The notes: generated from the letters alone by a model not told the origin. A stretch of 64,000 bases of DNA from Bacillus_CJ salitolerans (GCF_042680805.1 NZ_JBHUEM010000001.1:124001-188000); one strand, 5' to 3'. Positions 50,510 through 59,409 are shown, numbered from the stretch's first letter. Numbers and translations: made by a program.

Positions 50510-50908
50510 TTGAAAAACCCAATTGTATTATTTGATGGTGTGTGTAATTTATGTAATGGAGCTGTTCAGTTCTTACTCAAGCACGACAAAAAAGAGAAGT
50601 TACGGTTCGCTTCCCTTCAGTCTCCTAAAGGGCAAGAGCTACTTCAATCGTTTCATCTTCCAACAGCTGATTTCAATAGCTTTGTATTAATAAAAAATGA
50701 AAAATATTATGTTAAATCAAATGCTGCCCTTCAAATATGTAAGGAGCTAGGAGGCTTGTACTCACTTCTCACCATACTTTGGATCATACCTAGTCCAATC
50801 CGAAATGTACTCTATGATGGGATAGCTAGAAATCGTTACAAATGGTTTGGAAAAAAAGATCAATGTATGCTTCCTACCCCAGAATTAAAAAAGAGATTCT
50901 TAGAATAA
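50510..50908 (+). CDS. Thiol-disulfide oxidoreductase DCC family protein (YuxK-like)
   Basis: The 132-residue protein starts VLFDGVCNLCNGAVQFLLKHD, giving the DCC motif with D9, C12 and C15. The C-terminal conserved WIIPSPIRNVLYDGIARNRYKWFGK is intact. The family (DUF393) resembles thioredoxin-fold redox proteins of unclear role; activity is a guess from the CxxC. TTG 50510 has GAGAGAGGGG upstream. It is followed by a terminator, so monocistronic. Confidence 0.88.
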   Translation: MKNPIVLFDGVCNLCNGAVQFLLKHDKKEKLRFASLQSPKGQELLQSFHLPTADFNSFVLIKNEKYYVKSNAALQICKELGGLYSLLTILWIIPSPIRNVLYDGIARNRYKWFGKKDQCMLPTPELKKRFLE

Positions 50909-50911
50909 ATA

Positions 50912-50950
50912 AAAAGATTCCCACTTCTTCGTGTGGAATCTTTATTTTTT
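50912..50950. terminator. Terminator between the DCC and MFS genes
   Basis: AAAGATTCCCAC and GTGTGGAATCTTT arms with T-runs on both strands; serves the DCC gene and possibly the convergent MFS gene. Confidence 0.8.
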
Positions 50951-51043
50951 AAAAGTTGAACCAGTTTTTTGCGCTTATCAGACCTTAAAGCCCTTTGAAC
51001 CTAGCGGTGCATGTTCGATAATTTCGTTAATCGGAAACGTGTA

Positions 51044-52303
51044 TTACATGCCTCTTTGCTCGGTCACTATGATTAGTTTTTGTTTTAACTTTACAATGAT
51101 AGGTAGACCTAATAATCCGATAAAAATAGTAATGGCCCCTGCTATGGCAATTAAAAAACCAACACCAATTATTTCTGCTATTCCAGCTCCGATAGCTGGA
51201 GCTATTAACATAGCGAAAGTTTGCGTGGATTGTGCAACAGAAGAGACTCTTCCCATCATACTTGAAGGAGTTTGGCTTTGAAGGATATATCCAAATGGAA
51301 TTGTTGCCCCTGCCCCTATCGCCCCTAGTAAAAATGCCAGGGCTAGCCATACCATCAATGGTCCTAGAAGAAATTTCATACCTCCTAGTCCAATTAGAAA
51401 GGTAGTCGTACCGCTGAATATCATGGAAGTACACATGAATAATAGTGGATGTTTTTTCCATCGGGGGATATAGCCAACTAGTAGAGAGCCCAGCACGCTT
51501 CCTAAGCCGACCGCACTTATCAATAACCCGTATCCAGCTTCATTAAATCCTAAATCTTGTGATAGGAAAACAAGTAAACCGTCATATAGAAAAATAATGA
51601 ACATTACAAGAGCAGTACTAAGGATGGATATTTTCAGAATAAAGTTATGATGAATATGATGTAACCCCTGCATGAAATCCGACCAAAACCTTTGATTACC
51701 TTTACGATTTATAGTCTCTATCTCACTCTCACTTTTTAAGCTTGGTAACCGTAAAAGTAAAAAGGTGGCGATGATAAATCCGATAGCCTCAATGATGAAG
51801 GGGCTTGTAGGACCTAAAATTGCTATTAACGTACCACCAATGGCTGGACCAATAACCTTCATAGAATTCATTGACAGCTGACTTAATGTTACTGCTTGTG
51901 GTAAATTTTTCTCTGAAACAGTTAGACGTATCGCCCCTTGTCTAGCTGGGTCGAAGAGCGCTCCACATGTAGATTTTACTAGAACGATTAGTAATAAAAG
52001 GTGAATATTAGGAACAAAGATAAGCGATAAGGCTAACATGGCTCGGATTATTGTGCAAATGTACATAACCTTCTTTCTTGACCATCGATCCACAAATACA
52101 CTTGCAAATGGACCTACAAGTACCCAAGGAAGCCCAAGCGATATCGTTAAAGCTGCAATCCACATTTCACTTAATTCCCATGAAAATACAACTAATGTAT
52201 AGATGGCTGTAAAATCAAGCCAGTTCCCTAAATCTGATAATAATTGTGCTGAAAATAGCTTACGATAGGATCTTTCCCGCAACGGAATAATTATCTGTTT
52301 CAT
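51044..52303 (-). CDS. MFS transporter (Bacillus enterobactin-type/macrolide-type exporter group)
   Basis: The 419-residue protein has about 11-12 membrane helices and the MFS loop VFVDRWSRKKVM (GxxxDRxxRR variant) after helix 2 and GYIPRWKKHPLL as the second-half counterpart. It resembles drug- or siderophore-type exporters (MFS_3/EntS). It overlaps the PadR gene by four bases (ATGA), a standard arrangement in which a PadR repressor controls an exporter. The cargo is unknown. There is no near terminator other than the bidirectional hairpin at 50912. Confidence 0.85.
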   Translation of the reverse strand: MKQIIIPLRERSYRKLFSAQLLSDLGNWLDFTAIYTLVVFSWELSEMWIAALTISLGLPWVLVGPFASVFVDRWSRKKVMYICTIIRAMLALSLIFVPNIHLLLLIVLVKSTCGALFDPARQGAIRLTVSEKNLPQAVTLSQLSMNSMKVIGPAIGGTLIAILGPTSPFIIEAIGFIIATFLLLRLPSLKSESEIETINRKGNQRFWSDFMQGLHHIHHNFILKISILSTALVMFIIFLYDGLLVFLSQDLGFNEAGYGLLISAVGLGSVLGSLLVGYIPRWKKHPLLFMCTSMIFSGTTTFLIGLGGMKFLLGPLMVWLALAFLLGAIGAGATIPFGYILQSQTPSSMMGRVSSVAQSTQTFAMLIAPAIGAGIAEIIGVGFLIAIAGAITIFIGLLGLPIIVKLKQKLIIVTEQRGM

Positions 52304-52929
52304 TCATTATTCCTCATATTCTTATCCAATTCAGATAAGGCCAGTTCTCTACGCTCATTCATTTTAGGATAAAGAGAGAATTGATCTTGTTTAGGGGATT
52401 TTGCAGGTCCTTGTAACTGTTCAATTGCTTCCTCTATCCAGTCCAATTCAACCTTTAACATTTTCTGACCATATTTAATAGCCAGCATTCCATATTCGCT
52501 AATAAATGAATAATCATTCTCAGGCCATTGCTCGAGATACTTTAGCATTTCCTCCGTTTCATATTTTCGTACCCTTAAATGTTCAATAAAGGTTTGTCTT
52601 TCATCAGGAAGAGTACTTTCCCAAGAAATCATTTTTACTAACAATTCATCCCTGACTACCTTTTGAGCGGACGGTTTCCTGAGCCAATTCTCAAGTTCGA
52701 GCCATCCCTTACCAGTGAGATCGTATAGCTTTTTTTGTCGACCTCCTGATTCCTCATTTATAGTTTTAATGAGTCCTTCTTGTTCCAGCTTCTTTAATCT
52801 TGGATATATACTTCCAAAACTCATTCCCCAATAAAGGCTAGCTGCTTTATGCTCAAATTCTGCTTTAATATCGTAACCAGAACAAGGCCTTGAACTTAAT
52901 ACAGATAATATAGAATACTCGACTGACAT
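52300..52929 (-). CDS. PadR family transcriptional repressor
   Basis: The 209-residue protein begins VEYSILSVLSSRPCSGYDIKAEFEHKAASLYW, the PadR winged helix, with SIYPRLKKLEQEGLIKT as recognition helix and wing. A long helical vir/AphA-like C-terminal domain provides the dimer contact. It is first gene of the PadR-MFS operon. A threefold symmetric repeat directly upstream (52956-52990) is its likely operator, implying autoregulation and induction by a compound exported by the MFS protein. Confidence 0.88.
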   Translation of the reverse strand: MSVEYSILSVLSSRPCSGYDIKAEFEHKAASLYWGMSFGSIYPRLKKLEQEGLIKTINEESGGRQKKLYDLTGKGWLELENWLRKPSAQKVVRDELLVKMISWESTLPDERQTFIEHLRVRKYETEEMLKYLEQWPENDYSFISEYGMLAIKYGQKMLKVELDWIEEAIEQLQGPAKSPKQDQFSLYPKMNERRELALSELDKNMRNNE

Positions 52930-52955
52930 ATTATCCTCTCCTTAAAAACCGACTT

Positions 52956-52990
52956 AATATATCGGTTTGATATATCGTAATGATATATTA
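52956..52990. promoter_or_regulatory. Symmetric PadR operator candidate
   Basis: TAATATATC (52956-52964) and GATATATTA (52982-52990) are inverted arms around a central palindrome GATATATC (52969-52976). The whole is symmetric about 52973. It ends 27 bp upstream of the padR start, where the promoter must lie. Confidence 0.65.
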
Positions 52991-53028
52991 TTTTGGAGTT
53001 GATTTCAATTATATTCCAAAAAAAAGAA

Positions 53029-53056
53029 AAACTGTTGATTGTATCATCAACAGTTT
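53029..53056 (-). terminator. Terminator of the cyclase-family gene
   Basis: Perfect 11-bp arms AAACTGTTGAT and ATCAACAGTTT; on the minus strand followed by TTTCTTTTTTTT. Confidence 0.9.
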
Positions 53057-53077
53057 AAAGATATTTATTTATTTAAC

Positions 53078-53692
53078 TTATAGTCCTTCAAATAATAGTA
53101 CCCGTGCCGGGGCAGCATCTGTCCCGATAAGTTTGAGCGGAGCAGCAACCATAAAGTACTCTCCCGCTGGAACTTCTTTTAGACGAAGCCCTTCGATAAC
53201 AATGATATCTTTTGAAAATAAGGCTTTATGAGTAGGGTGGCCAGGCTGACTTCTTTCAACACCGAGTGCATCAATTCCGACTCCGCGAATCGATAAATCA
53301 GCTAAATAGGTTGCTGCATCTTCTTTAATGTAAATGAAATCAAAGTTGAATTCTTCATCAAAGGAATTAGACGTTTTGAAAAGGACAAAATCATTTTTTT
53401 CGATAGTGAGTCCTTGTAAGTCATCCTTTGTAATTCCATCCTCTACTTTTGTTAAGTCAAACACCTTACAAGAACCCACAATCTTTTCTAATGGAATGGT
53501 TTCGATTGTGTCTGCGTCATTGATCATATGCAGAGGGGCATCCATGTGTGTTCCAGTATGAACATCTAAAGAAAGTCTAGACTCTGTCACGTGAGCATTG
53601 GTTACTCGGTTGAAAGTCGGCTGTTTTTCGGGTTTATTTTTATAAACAGGCATCCCTTCATAAATAGGGGCAGTTACATCATACATTTTCAT
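53078..53692 (-). CDS. Cyclase family protein (kynurenine formamidase-like metal hydrolase)
   Basis: The 204-residue protein has the family motif HTGTHMDAPLHM (HxGTHxDxPxH; residues about 45-56), the start YDVTAPIYEGMPVYKNKPE and GIDALGVERSQPGHPTHKA. Cyclase family members include KynB, which hydrolyses N-formylkynurenine, the product of tryptophan 2,3-dioxygenase. A kynA lies in the window but 42 kb away, so the assignment to kynB is open. Related proteins hydrolyse other cyclic or formyl amides. ATG 53692 is preceded by GAGGAG. Monocistronic. Confidence 0.85.
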   Translation of the reverse strand: MKMYDVTAPIYEGMPVYKNKPEKQPTFNRVTNAHVTESRLSLDVHTGTHMDAPLHMINDADTIETIPLEKIVGSCKVFDLTKVEDGITKDDLQGLTIEKNDFVLFKTSNSFDEEFNFDFIYIKEDAATYLADLSIRGVGIDALGVERSQPGHPTHKALFSKDIIVIEGLRLKEVPAGEYFMVAAPLKLIGTDAAPARVLLFEGL

Positions 53693-53822
53693 CTACATCA
53701 ACTCCTCATCTTAAGCTCAAAAGAAAGAATAAAATTTTCTCAATATATGTTCTTACTCAAAATTCCTCATAAAAAACGAAGCTTCTCCGGCGTCCAAAGA
53801 CCTGTCACTAGCTAAATTTTTT

Positions 53823-55313
53823 CTAATGATCCAATGGCCACCAATGGAAACCATCTTTTTCAAGTAACATATCAGATTGAGTAGGACCCATAGAACCAGC
53901 AGCATAATTTGGGAAATCATTGGCTTTTCTCATTGCCCAAGCTTCTGAGATTGAGTCAATAAACTTCCAAGATAGTGCTACTTCATCCCAATGCGTGAAA
54001 TTGGTTGCATCACCGCGTAAACAATCATATAAAAGTCGCTCATAAGCCTCAGGTGTGTTCATGCTATTGACGCTATTATTACTATAGTCCATTTTGATTG
54101 GTATCGTTCCACTTGAAGGGCCAGAGCTTTTCGCATTGATATGTAGAGTAATTCCTTCATCTGGCTGAATATGAATAACTAAAACATTAGGTCTTCTTTC
54201 TTCACCGGCAGGAAAATAAAGGTTCATCGGCATATCTTTAAATTCAATCACAATCTTTGTGGACTTTACAGTCATTCGCTTTCCTGTACGAATATAAAAA
54301 GGGACACCAGCCCAGCGGAAGTTATCAATTAGTAATTTTCCTGCAACAAAGGTTTCAGTATTTGATTCAGGTTCTGTACCATTCTCTTCACGATATCCGA
54401 TCGTTTCTTTTCCGTTTATTGTCCCTCGATCGTATTGTCCACGTACAAAGTAATCATCTACTTCATCTATATGAATTCTGCGTAGAGAACGTAATACCTT
54501 AACCTTTTCACTTCTTACTTCCTCTGTTTGTAACCTACTTGGTGGTTCCATGGCGAGCAGTGCAACCATTTGAAGCATATGGTTTTGAACCATATCCCTT
54601 AGTGCCCCTGACTTTTCATAGTAGCTCGCCCGATCACCAACCCCAAGAGTTTCGCTCGAGGTAATTTGGATATTTGATATATATCGATTATTCCAAAGTG
54701 GCTCAAAAAGTGCGTTAGCAAAACGAATAACCTCTATGTTTTGAACCATTTCTTTTCCTAAGTAATGATCAATTCGATAGATTTCATCTTCTGAGAATGC
54801 ATCTCTAATTTTTTCATTTAATTCCTCTGCCGAAGGGGAGTTATGCCCAAATGGTTTTTCGATTACTAATCGCTTCCATCCGGCTGTATCTGTTAATCCC
54901 TCTGACTTTAGCTTAGAAGCAATGGTACCAAAGAATTCAGGTGCCATTGCTAAATAAAAGATGCGATTTCCTCCCACTTGAAATTGTTCGTCAAGTGAGG
55001 AAAGAAGCTGATTTAAGCTTTGATAGGAATCTTTGTTTGTCACATCAAACGGATGATAGAAAAAGTGACGACAAAACTCATCTATTATTGCTTCATCTGA
55101 AACAGGGATAGATGCCTCTTGTAAGGCTTCTTTTACATTGGTACGAAACTCATCATTCGTTTTAGGTCTTCTCGCTACTCCTATAACACCAAAGTGTTTG
55201 GAGAGTTTACCGCCGATAAATAAGCGGTAAATGGATGGAAACAGCTTACGGTTCGCAAGATCACCAGTTGCACCAAATATAACAATGAGTGATTTAGGGT
55301 TTTCTATGTTCAT
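53823..55313 (-). CDS. zwf: Glucose-6-phosphate 1-dehydrogenase
   Basis: This 496-residue enzyme makes 6-phosphogluconolactone and NADPH, the first step of the oxidative pentose phosphate pathway. The NADP fold is LIVIFGATGDLANRKLFPS, the phosphate/catalytic motif RIDHYLGKEMVQN and the active-site EKPFGH, all intact, with GSMGPTQSDMLLEKDG at the C-terminus. ATG 55313 (MNIENPKSL) is chosen over the in-frame GTG at 55328 because GTGAGGT fits before the former. It is the NADPH source for the glutaredoxin-reductase and FMN-reductase genes nearby only in the general sense. Monocistronic. Confidence 0.95.
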   Translation of the reverse strand: MNIENPKSLIVIFGATGDLANRKLFPSIYRLFIGGKLSKHFGVIGVARRPKTNDEFRTNVKEALQEASIPVSDEAIIDEFCRHFFYHPFDVTNKDSYQSLNQLLSSLDEQFQVGGNRIFYLAMAPEFFGTIASKLKSEGLTDTAGWKRLVIEKPFGHNSPSAEELNEKIRDAFSEDEIYRIDHYLGKEMVQNIEVIRFANALFEPLWNNRYISNIQITSSETLGVGDRASYYEKSGALRDMVQNHMLQMVALLAMEPPSRLQTEEVRSEKVKVLRSLRRIHIDEVDDYFVRGQYDRGTINGKETIGYREENGTEPESNTETFVAGKLLIDNFRWAGVPFYIRTGKRMTVKSTKIVIEFKDMPMNLYFPAGEERRPNVLVIHIQPDEGITLHINAKSSGPSSGTIPIKMDYSNNSVNSMNTPEAYERLLYDCLRGDATNFTHWDEVALSWKFIDSISEAWAMRKANDFPNYAAGSMGPTQSDMLLEKDGFHWWPLDH

Positions 55314-55543
55314 TGAAAAGTACCTCACTTTATAAATAAATGCTATATGTACACTTTCCTTACACCTACAGCCAACTTGTAAGTATAAAGAGTATTATTT
55401 TAAAACAAACCTCCATTATTGTAACAGATTTCTACAATTAATGACATTTGTATCCTACTAATCATACCAAAAAAGCTCGTCTTTTCACCATGATTTCTTC
55501 ATATAGTATATCAAATAACATTTTAAGAGAAGAAGGTGAGTAG

Positions 55544-56563
55544 ATGAAAAATACAAAAGCGATATTACAGGTTGCAGCTACTTATATTGGTACAATTGTA
55601 GGTGCAGGATTTGCAACAGGAAGAGAGGTTGTTCAATTCTTCTCTCAATATGGCATGATTGGACTCATTGGTATCCTCATTTGTGGATATTTATTTATAT
55701 GGATTGGAATTAAAATCATGCTAATCGCCAAGCGGATACAAGCAAACTCCTATCAAGAGGTTAATGAATATTTATTTGGCGAACGAACAGGCAAATATGT
55801 GAATATTATTTTTATTATCATGCTCTTTGGTGTTACTTCCGTTATGCTCTCTGGGACTGGTGCGGTATTTCGTGAGCAGCTAGGTCTACCGGCTCAACTA
55901 GGTATCTTATTAACCCTTACACTCTGTTACGTAGCGGTTATTAAAGGGATGAAGGGCTTATTATTTGTGAACTCTCTTATTGTTCCCTTAATGATCATCT
56001 TTAGCCTGATTGTATTAACAGCCTTTCCAAGTGCAACAGAATTTTACGGTGAACAGACCAGTTTGTGGAAGGTTTTACTGAGTGCCATTGCCTATGCCTC
56101 CTATAATTTAGCTCTCTGTCAAGCCGTTCTTGTACCGTTAGGTCGTGATAGTGAAAATGAATCCGTTATCAGATGGGGAGGTTTTCTAGGGGGACTTGGG
56201 TTAACCTTTATCTTGATTACAAGCCACCTAGCTTTATTAACAATAGATAACATGACCGCCTATAGTATTCCAATGGCTGAAATTATCAAGACGATTGGTA
56301 CAGTTTTACATATCATGTTTGTGTTCGTAATATACGGAGAAATCTACACAACATTAATAGGTAATGTGTATGGAATTTCCCGGAAGCTTTCAGGCTCTAC
56401 TAAGCCCAAAAGGTCCATTACAATAGGAATTCTTATGACTTGTTACTTTATTAGCTTAATAGGCTTTGATTCATTAGTTCGTTACATGTATCCTATCTTT
56501 GGCTATATTGGATTTGTCATATTGCTTTCATTTATGTTGAAAAAGCTGCCTAATCCTAAATAG
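55544..56563 (+). CDS. YkvI family membrane protein (LeuT-fold-like transporter)
   Basis: The 339-residue protein has about ten membrane helices and starts with AATYIGTIVGAGFATGREVVQFF, the unwound first helix pattern of amino-acid/cation symporters. It matches the Bacillus YkvI family; transport function is assumed, substrate unknown. ATG 55544 has GAAGGTGAG upstream. It ends 16 bp before the promoter of the proS leader, with no terminator visible between. Confidence 0.85.
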   Translation: MKNTKAILQVAATYIGTIVGAGFATGREVVQFFSQYGMIGLIGILICGYLFIWIGIKIMLIAKRIQANSYQEVNEYLFGERTGKYVNIIFIIMLFGVTSVMLSGTGAVFREQLGLPAQLGILLTLTLCYVAVIKGMKGLLFVNSLIVPLMIIFSLIVLTAFPSATEFYGEQTSLWKVLLSAIAYASYNLALCQAVLVPLGRDSENESVIRWGGFLGGLGLTFILITSHLALLTIDNMTAYSIPMAEIIKTIGTVLHIMFVFVIYGEIYTTLIGNVYGISRKLSGSTKPKRSITIGILMTCYFISLIGFDSLVRYMYPIFGYIGFVILLSFMLKKLPNPK

Positions 56564-56578
56564 ATGGTTACCAGGTAC

Positions 56579-56608
56579 TTGACAAGTATATAGAGATATC
56601 ATTATATT
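56579..56608 (+). promoter_or_regulatory. Promoter of the proS T-box leader
   Basis: Perfect TTGACA (56579-56584) and TATATT (56603-56608) separated by 18 bp, about 25 bp before the start of the T-box structure. Confidence 0.75.
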
Positions 56609-56632
56609 TCTAGTTAATAACATCATATTTAA

Positions 56633-56855
56633 GAGACGATGAGAAGGATTAGTAAAGTGATAGTGTCTTTTAAGAGAGGGAACTGTTTGGTGAAAGGTTC
56701 CTATTGACACCCATTTGAACCTGCCTTTGAGTTCTGTATTGAAAAATACACGCGGACAATTCCGTTATCCATGTAGAGAGTTTAAAGCCTTGCTTTATAA
56801 ATAAGGGTGGTACCGCCAAGTAATTGGTCCCTTTTATAAAGTGGGCTTTTTTGTT
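56633..56855 (+). ncRNA. T-box riboswitch leader of proS
   Basis: The leader starts with GACGATGAGAAGGATTAG, a usual stem I beginning, and holds the T-box sequence AAGGGTGGTACCGCC (56803-56817), whose TGGT can pair with the ACCA end of uncharged tRNA. A terminator follows: AAAGCC (56784-56789) and CTTTATAAA pair with TTTATAAAG and GGCTTT (56844-56849), then T residues. A proline codon CCT (56720-56722) within GAACCTG is the best candidate specifier. Uncharged tRNA-Pro should favour the antiterminator and switch on proS. Confidence 0.88.
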
Positions 56856-56890
56856 TATCAAATGAGAATAAGAATATGAGGTGCTTGTAC

Positions 56891-58321
56891 ATGCAAAAGG
56901 ATTTTGTAAGAGAAATAACGGCAATGGATGAAGATTTTGCACAGTGGTATACAGATGTAGTAAAGAAAGCAGATTTAGTCGATTACTCAAGTGTTCGAGG
57001 TTCCATGATTATTCGTCCTTACGGGTATGCTTTATGGGAGATGATTAAGGATGAATTGGATACCCAAATTAAAAAAACTGGGCATCAAAATGTGTATATG
57101 CCACTCTTCATTCCGGAGAGTCTTCTTCAAAGAGAAAAAGACCATATTGAAGGATTTGCCCCAGAAGTAGCTTGGGTGACACATGGTGGTTCGGAAGAGC
57201 TAACTGAACGACTTTGTGTCCGTCCAACCTCGGAAGTGCTGTTCTGTGAGCATTATAAAAACATTATTCACTCCTATCGTGATCTGCCAAAGCTCTACAA
57301 TCAATGGGGAAATGTCGTAAGATGGGAAAAAACAACTCGTCCATTTCTTCGTACTTTAGAGTTTCTATGGCAAGAAGGTCATACGTGTCATGCAACAGAT
57401 GAAGAGGCACATGAAGAGACAACAAAAATGCTGAATGTTTATGGTGATTTATTAGAGAATATTTTAGCGATTCCAGTTATTAAAGGCCAAAAAACAGAAA
57501 AAGAAAAATTTGCAGGAGCCAAATTCACCTATACAGTGGAAAGCCTAATGCATGATGGAAAAGCACTTCAATCCGGAACATCTCATCATTTTGGAGATGG
57601 CTTTGCAAAGGCATTTGGGATCCAATATACCGATAAAGAAGGAAAGCTCCAATATGTACATCAAACATCTTGGGGTTTAACCACCCGTGTGATTGGCGCA
57701 ATGATTATGGTTCATGGTGATGATCGAGGCCTTGTCATTCCTCCAAAGGCAGCACCAATTCAAGTTATGATTGTTCCAGTTGCTCAGCATAAAGAAGGGG
57801 TATTAGATTTTGCGTATGACCTAAAAGAAACCATTTCAACATATGCTCGAGTTGATCTTGATGCAAGTGATAAAAAGCCAGGCTGGAAGTTTAACGAGTA
57901 TGAAATGAAGGGAATTCCAATTCGATTAGAGGTAGGTCCGAAAGACATTGAAAAAGGTCAGGTTGTGCTCGCGCGTCGTGACACGGGAGAGAAAATCTTC
58001 ACACCAATTGAAGATATCGAATCAGCCATAATAAAATTATTAGATGAAATCCAGCATAATCTTTATCAAAAAGCGCTGCAACTTCGTGAAGAGAAGACAA
58101 CGAAAGCAATAAATATGAAGGAGTTTAAAGAAACGCTCGAAAAAAGATCAGGGTTTATTAAAGCAATGTGGTGTGGAGACCTAGAATGTGAAGAAAAAAT
58201 TAAAGAAGAAACAGGAGCAACCTCTCGATGTATTCCTTTTGAACAAGAGGAAATAACAAAAGAGTGTGTGTGCTGCGGAAAAAAAGCGGAGTCCATGGTT
58301 TATTGGGCGAAAGCATATTAA
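56891..58321 (+). CDS. proS: Prolyl-tRNA synthetase (archaeal/eukaryotic-type, ProS type 3)
   Basis: ATG 56891 (MQKDFVREITAMDEDF) is chosen as GAGGTG is correctly spaced; 476 residues. Class II motifs are intact: motif 2 VVRWEKTTRPFLRTLEFLWQEGHT and motif 3 GLTTRVIGAMIMVHGDDRG. A C-terminal anticodon-binding domain and a zinc-ribbon-like end with paired cysteines (CGDLECEEKIKEE, ECVCCGKKAESMVYW) follow. It charges tRNA-Pro. Unlike the classic bacterial form it lacks the large editing insertion; many Bacillaceae carry this type beside the other. T-box controlled. Confidence 0.95.
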   Translation: MQKDFVREITAMDEDFAQWYTDVVKKADLVDYSSVRGSMIIRPYGYALWEMIKDELDTQIKKTGHQNVYMPLFIPESLLQREKDHIEGFAPEVAWVTHGGSEELTERLCVRPTSEVLFCEHYKNIIHSYRDLPKLYNQWGNVVRWEKTTRPFLRTLEFLWQEGHTCHATDEEAHEETTKMLNVYGDLLENILAIPVIKGQKTEKEKFAGAKFTYTVESLMHDGKALQSGTSHHFGDGFAKAFGIQYTDKEGKLQYVHQTSWGLTTRVIGAMIMVHGDDRGLVIPPKAAPIQVMIVPVAQHKEGVLDFAYDLKETISTYARVDLDASDKKPGWKFNEYEMKGIPIRLEVGPKDIEKGQVVLARRDTGEKIFTPIEDIESAIIKLLDEIQHNLYQKALQLREEKTTKAINMKEFKETLEKRSGFIKAMWCGDLECEEKIKEETGATSRCIPFEQEEITKECVCCGKKAESMVYWAKAY

Positions 58322-58331
58322 AAAAGAACGA

Positions 58332-58355
58332 AAGCAGGGAGCTCCCTGCTTTTTA
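58332..58355 (+). terminator. Terminator of proS
   Basis: A palindrome AAGCAGGGAGCTCCCTGCTT followed by three further T. Confidence 0.9.
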
Positions 58356-58449
58356 CATTGTGAAAAGAAAGACGAAGAAATAATGTGACACCAACATATA
58401 AAAAACAAGGTAGCTGCTATTTCTAGGGCTTCTGGACGCCTTAATTTTT

Positions 58450-58944
58450 CTATTCATCTATTTGAATACGACTTTTTCTTCTTTGTCCTCTCGGGGCACG
58501 AATCTTTAAAACGCCATTTTGATAGGAAGCTTTTACTTGTTTCTCATTAACTGGATAGGGTAAATGAACGGTTCTTTCTAAACGGTTGTATGACCGTTCG
58601 CGACGATAATAGTTATGACTATCATATTTTTCTTCACTTTCCTCATTATGTTCAACAGAGATTTTCAACACATTTCCAACGATGTCTAGAAAGATTTGTT
58701 CTCGCTTAACTCCTGGGATTTCAGCATGTACGACTAACTCGTTTTTTGTTTCATATAGATCGATAGGAATACTACCTACGAATGAACGATGGAAGAACTC
58801 ATCAATTGAATCCATGACTCCTTTCAATGGTTTTGCATTAAAAAAATCATCCATTGATTTCATGAAATGATTAATGGGTTCATGACGAAAAGGAGTCAAG
58901 TGTTGTGAGTTATTCTCTTGGTGTTTGTCTTCCTTATGTGCCAT
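58450..58944 (-). CDS. Small heat shock protein, Hsp20/alpha-crystallin family
   Basis: The 164-residue protein has a charged N-terminus, then the alpha-crystallin domain (about 55-150): IPIDLYETKNELVVHAEIPGV, LKISVEHNEE, an acidic/Arg loop, and the conserved end ERTVHLPYPVNEKQVKASYQNGVLKI with the C-terminal I/V-x-I-type anchor RIQIDE. It is a holdase that binds unfolding proteins in large oligomers, e.g. on heat or in spores. ATG 58944 has AAAGGAG upstream. No CIRCE or CtsR box was recognised. Monocistronic. Confidence 0.9.
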   Translation of the reverse strand: MAHKEDKHQENNSQHLTPFRHEPINHFMKSMDDFFNAKPLKGVMDSIDEFFHRSFVGSIPIDLYETKNELVVHAEIPGVKREQIFLDIVGNVLKISVEHNEESEEKYDSHNYYRRERSYNRLERTVHLPYPVNEKQVKASYQNGVLKIRAPRGQRRKSRIQIDE

Positions 58945-59097
58945 CTCAATAATCTCCTTTCAGGCTAATTTCCATCTTGTTTTCCTTTTAATGTTCAAGA
59001 TATTATATATAATTATTTTATTGTCTTTAAAAAAATTGGTTATAGGGATAAATGCGGATTTTTTTGGAATTCATCCACATAAAGGGTTGAACAAGAG

Positions 59098-59205
59098 ATA
59101 TAGAAAAAATCAGGGGATATCCACAATTTTTTCAATATATCCAGAAAAAATCAGGATATATCCACAAAAAATTTAAGATATCCAGAAAAATGACCGATAT
59201 ATCGA
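59098..59205 (+). repeat. Six degenerate repeats with a period of about 20.5 bp
   Basis: ATATCCA-(C/G)-A-rich units begin at 59117, 59137, 59158, 59178 and 59199 (the last ATATCGA), with a first diverged unit ATATAGA at 59098. Steps are 19, 20, 21, 20, 21 bp, two helical turns, and each is followed by an A-tract. The region lies between the Hsp20 gene and the small Cys protein. No hairpins or reading-frame support. Confidence 0.7.
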
Positions 59206-59235
59206 GAAAACTTCAATTAGAAGGGGTGAAAGGTT

Positions 59236-59409
59236 ATGAAACGGGTGGATTGTTTTAAATGTAAGCATTTTTATACAACTTGGGATGCCAGATTTCCAAG
59301 AGGCTGCAAGGCGTTTAACTTTAAAACACCACATTTACCTTCAGTATCTGTATTCCAATCTTCAGGGCAACCATGTATGAAATTTGAAAAGAAGCAGATA
59401 AGAGGTTAA
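59236..59409 (+). CDS. Small cysteine-rich protein of Bacillus (often misnamed uracil-DNA glycosylase)
   Basis: A 57-residue gene with AAGGGGTGAAAGG upstream. The peptide MKRVDCFKCKHFYTTWDARF … PRGCKAFNFKTPHLP … SSGQPCMKFEKK has four cysteines (C6, C9, C27, C48), suggestive of one zinc or redox site. I recall near-identical short proteins in many Bacillus genomes labelled uracil-DNA glycosylase without basis. A real function is not known to me. It lies 20 bp before an MFS gene, so the two may share a transcript. Confidence 0.7.
   Translation: MKRVDCFKCKHFYTTWDARFPRGCKAFNFKTPHLPSVSVFQSSGQPCMKFEKKQIRG

Noticed and set aside
53740..53820. CTCCGGCGTCC near zwf as a type A repeat fragment
   Set aside because: Only about ten bases resemble the family and none of the other blocks follow.
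58925..59176. 83-codon plus-strand frame running into the phased repeats
   Set aside because: It overlaps the antisense Hsp20 start, has no ribosome site and ends in the low-complexity repeats.
59098..59205. CRISPR array
   Set aside because: Units are about 20 bp with no unique spacers between them and no cas genes nearby; it is a tandem repeat.
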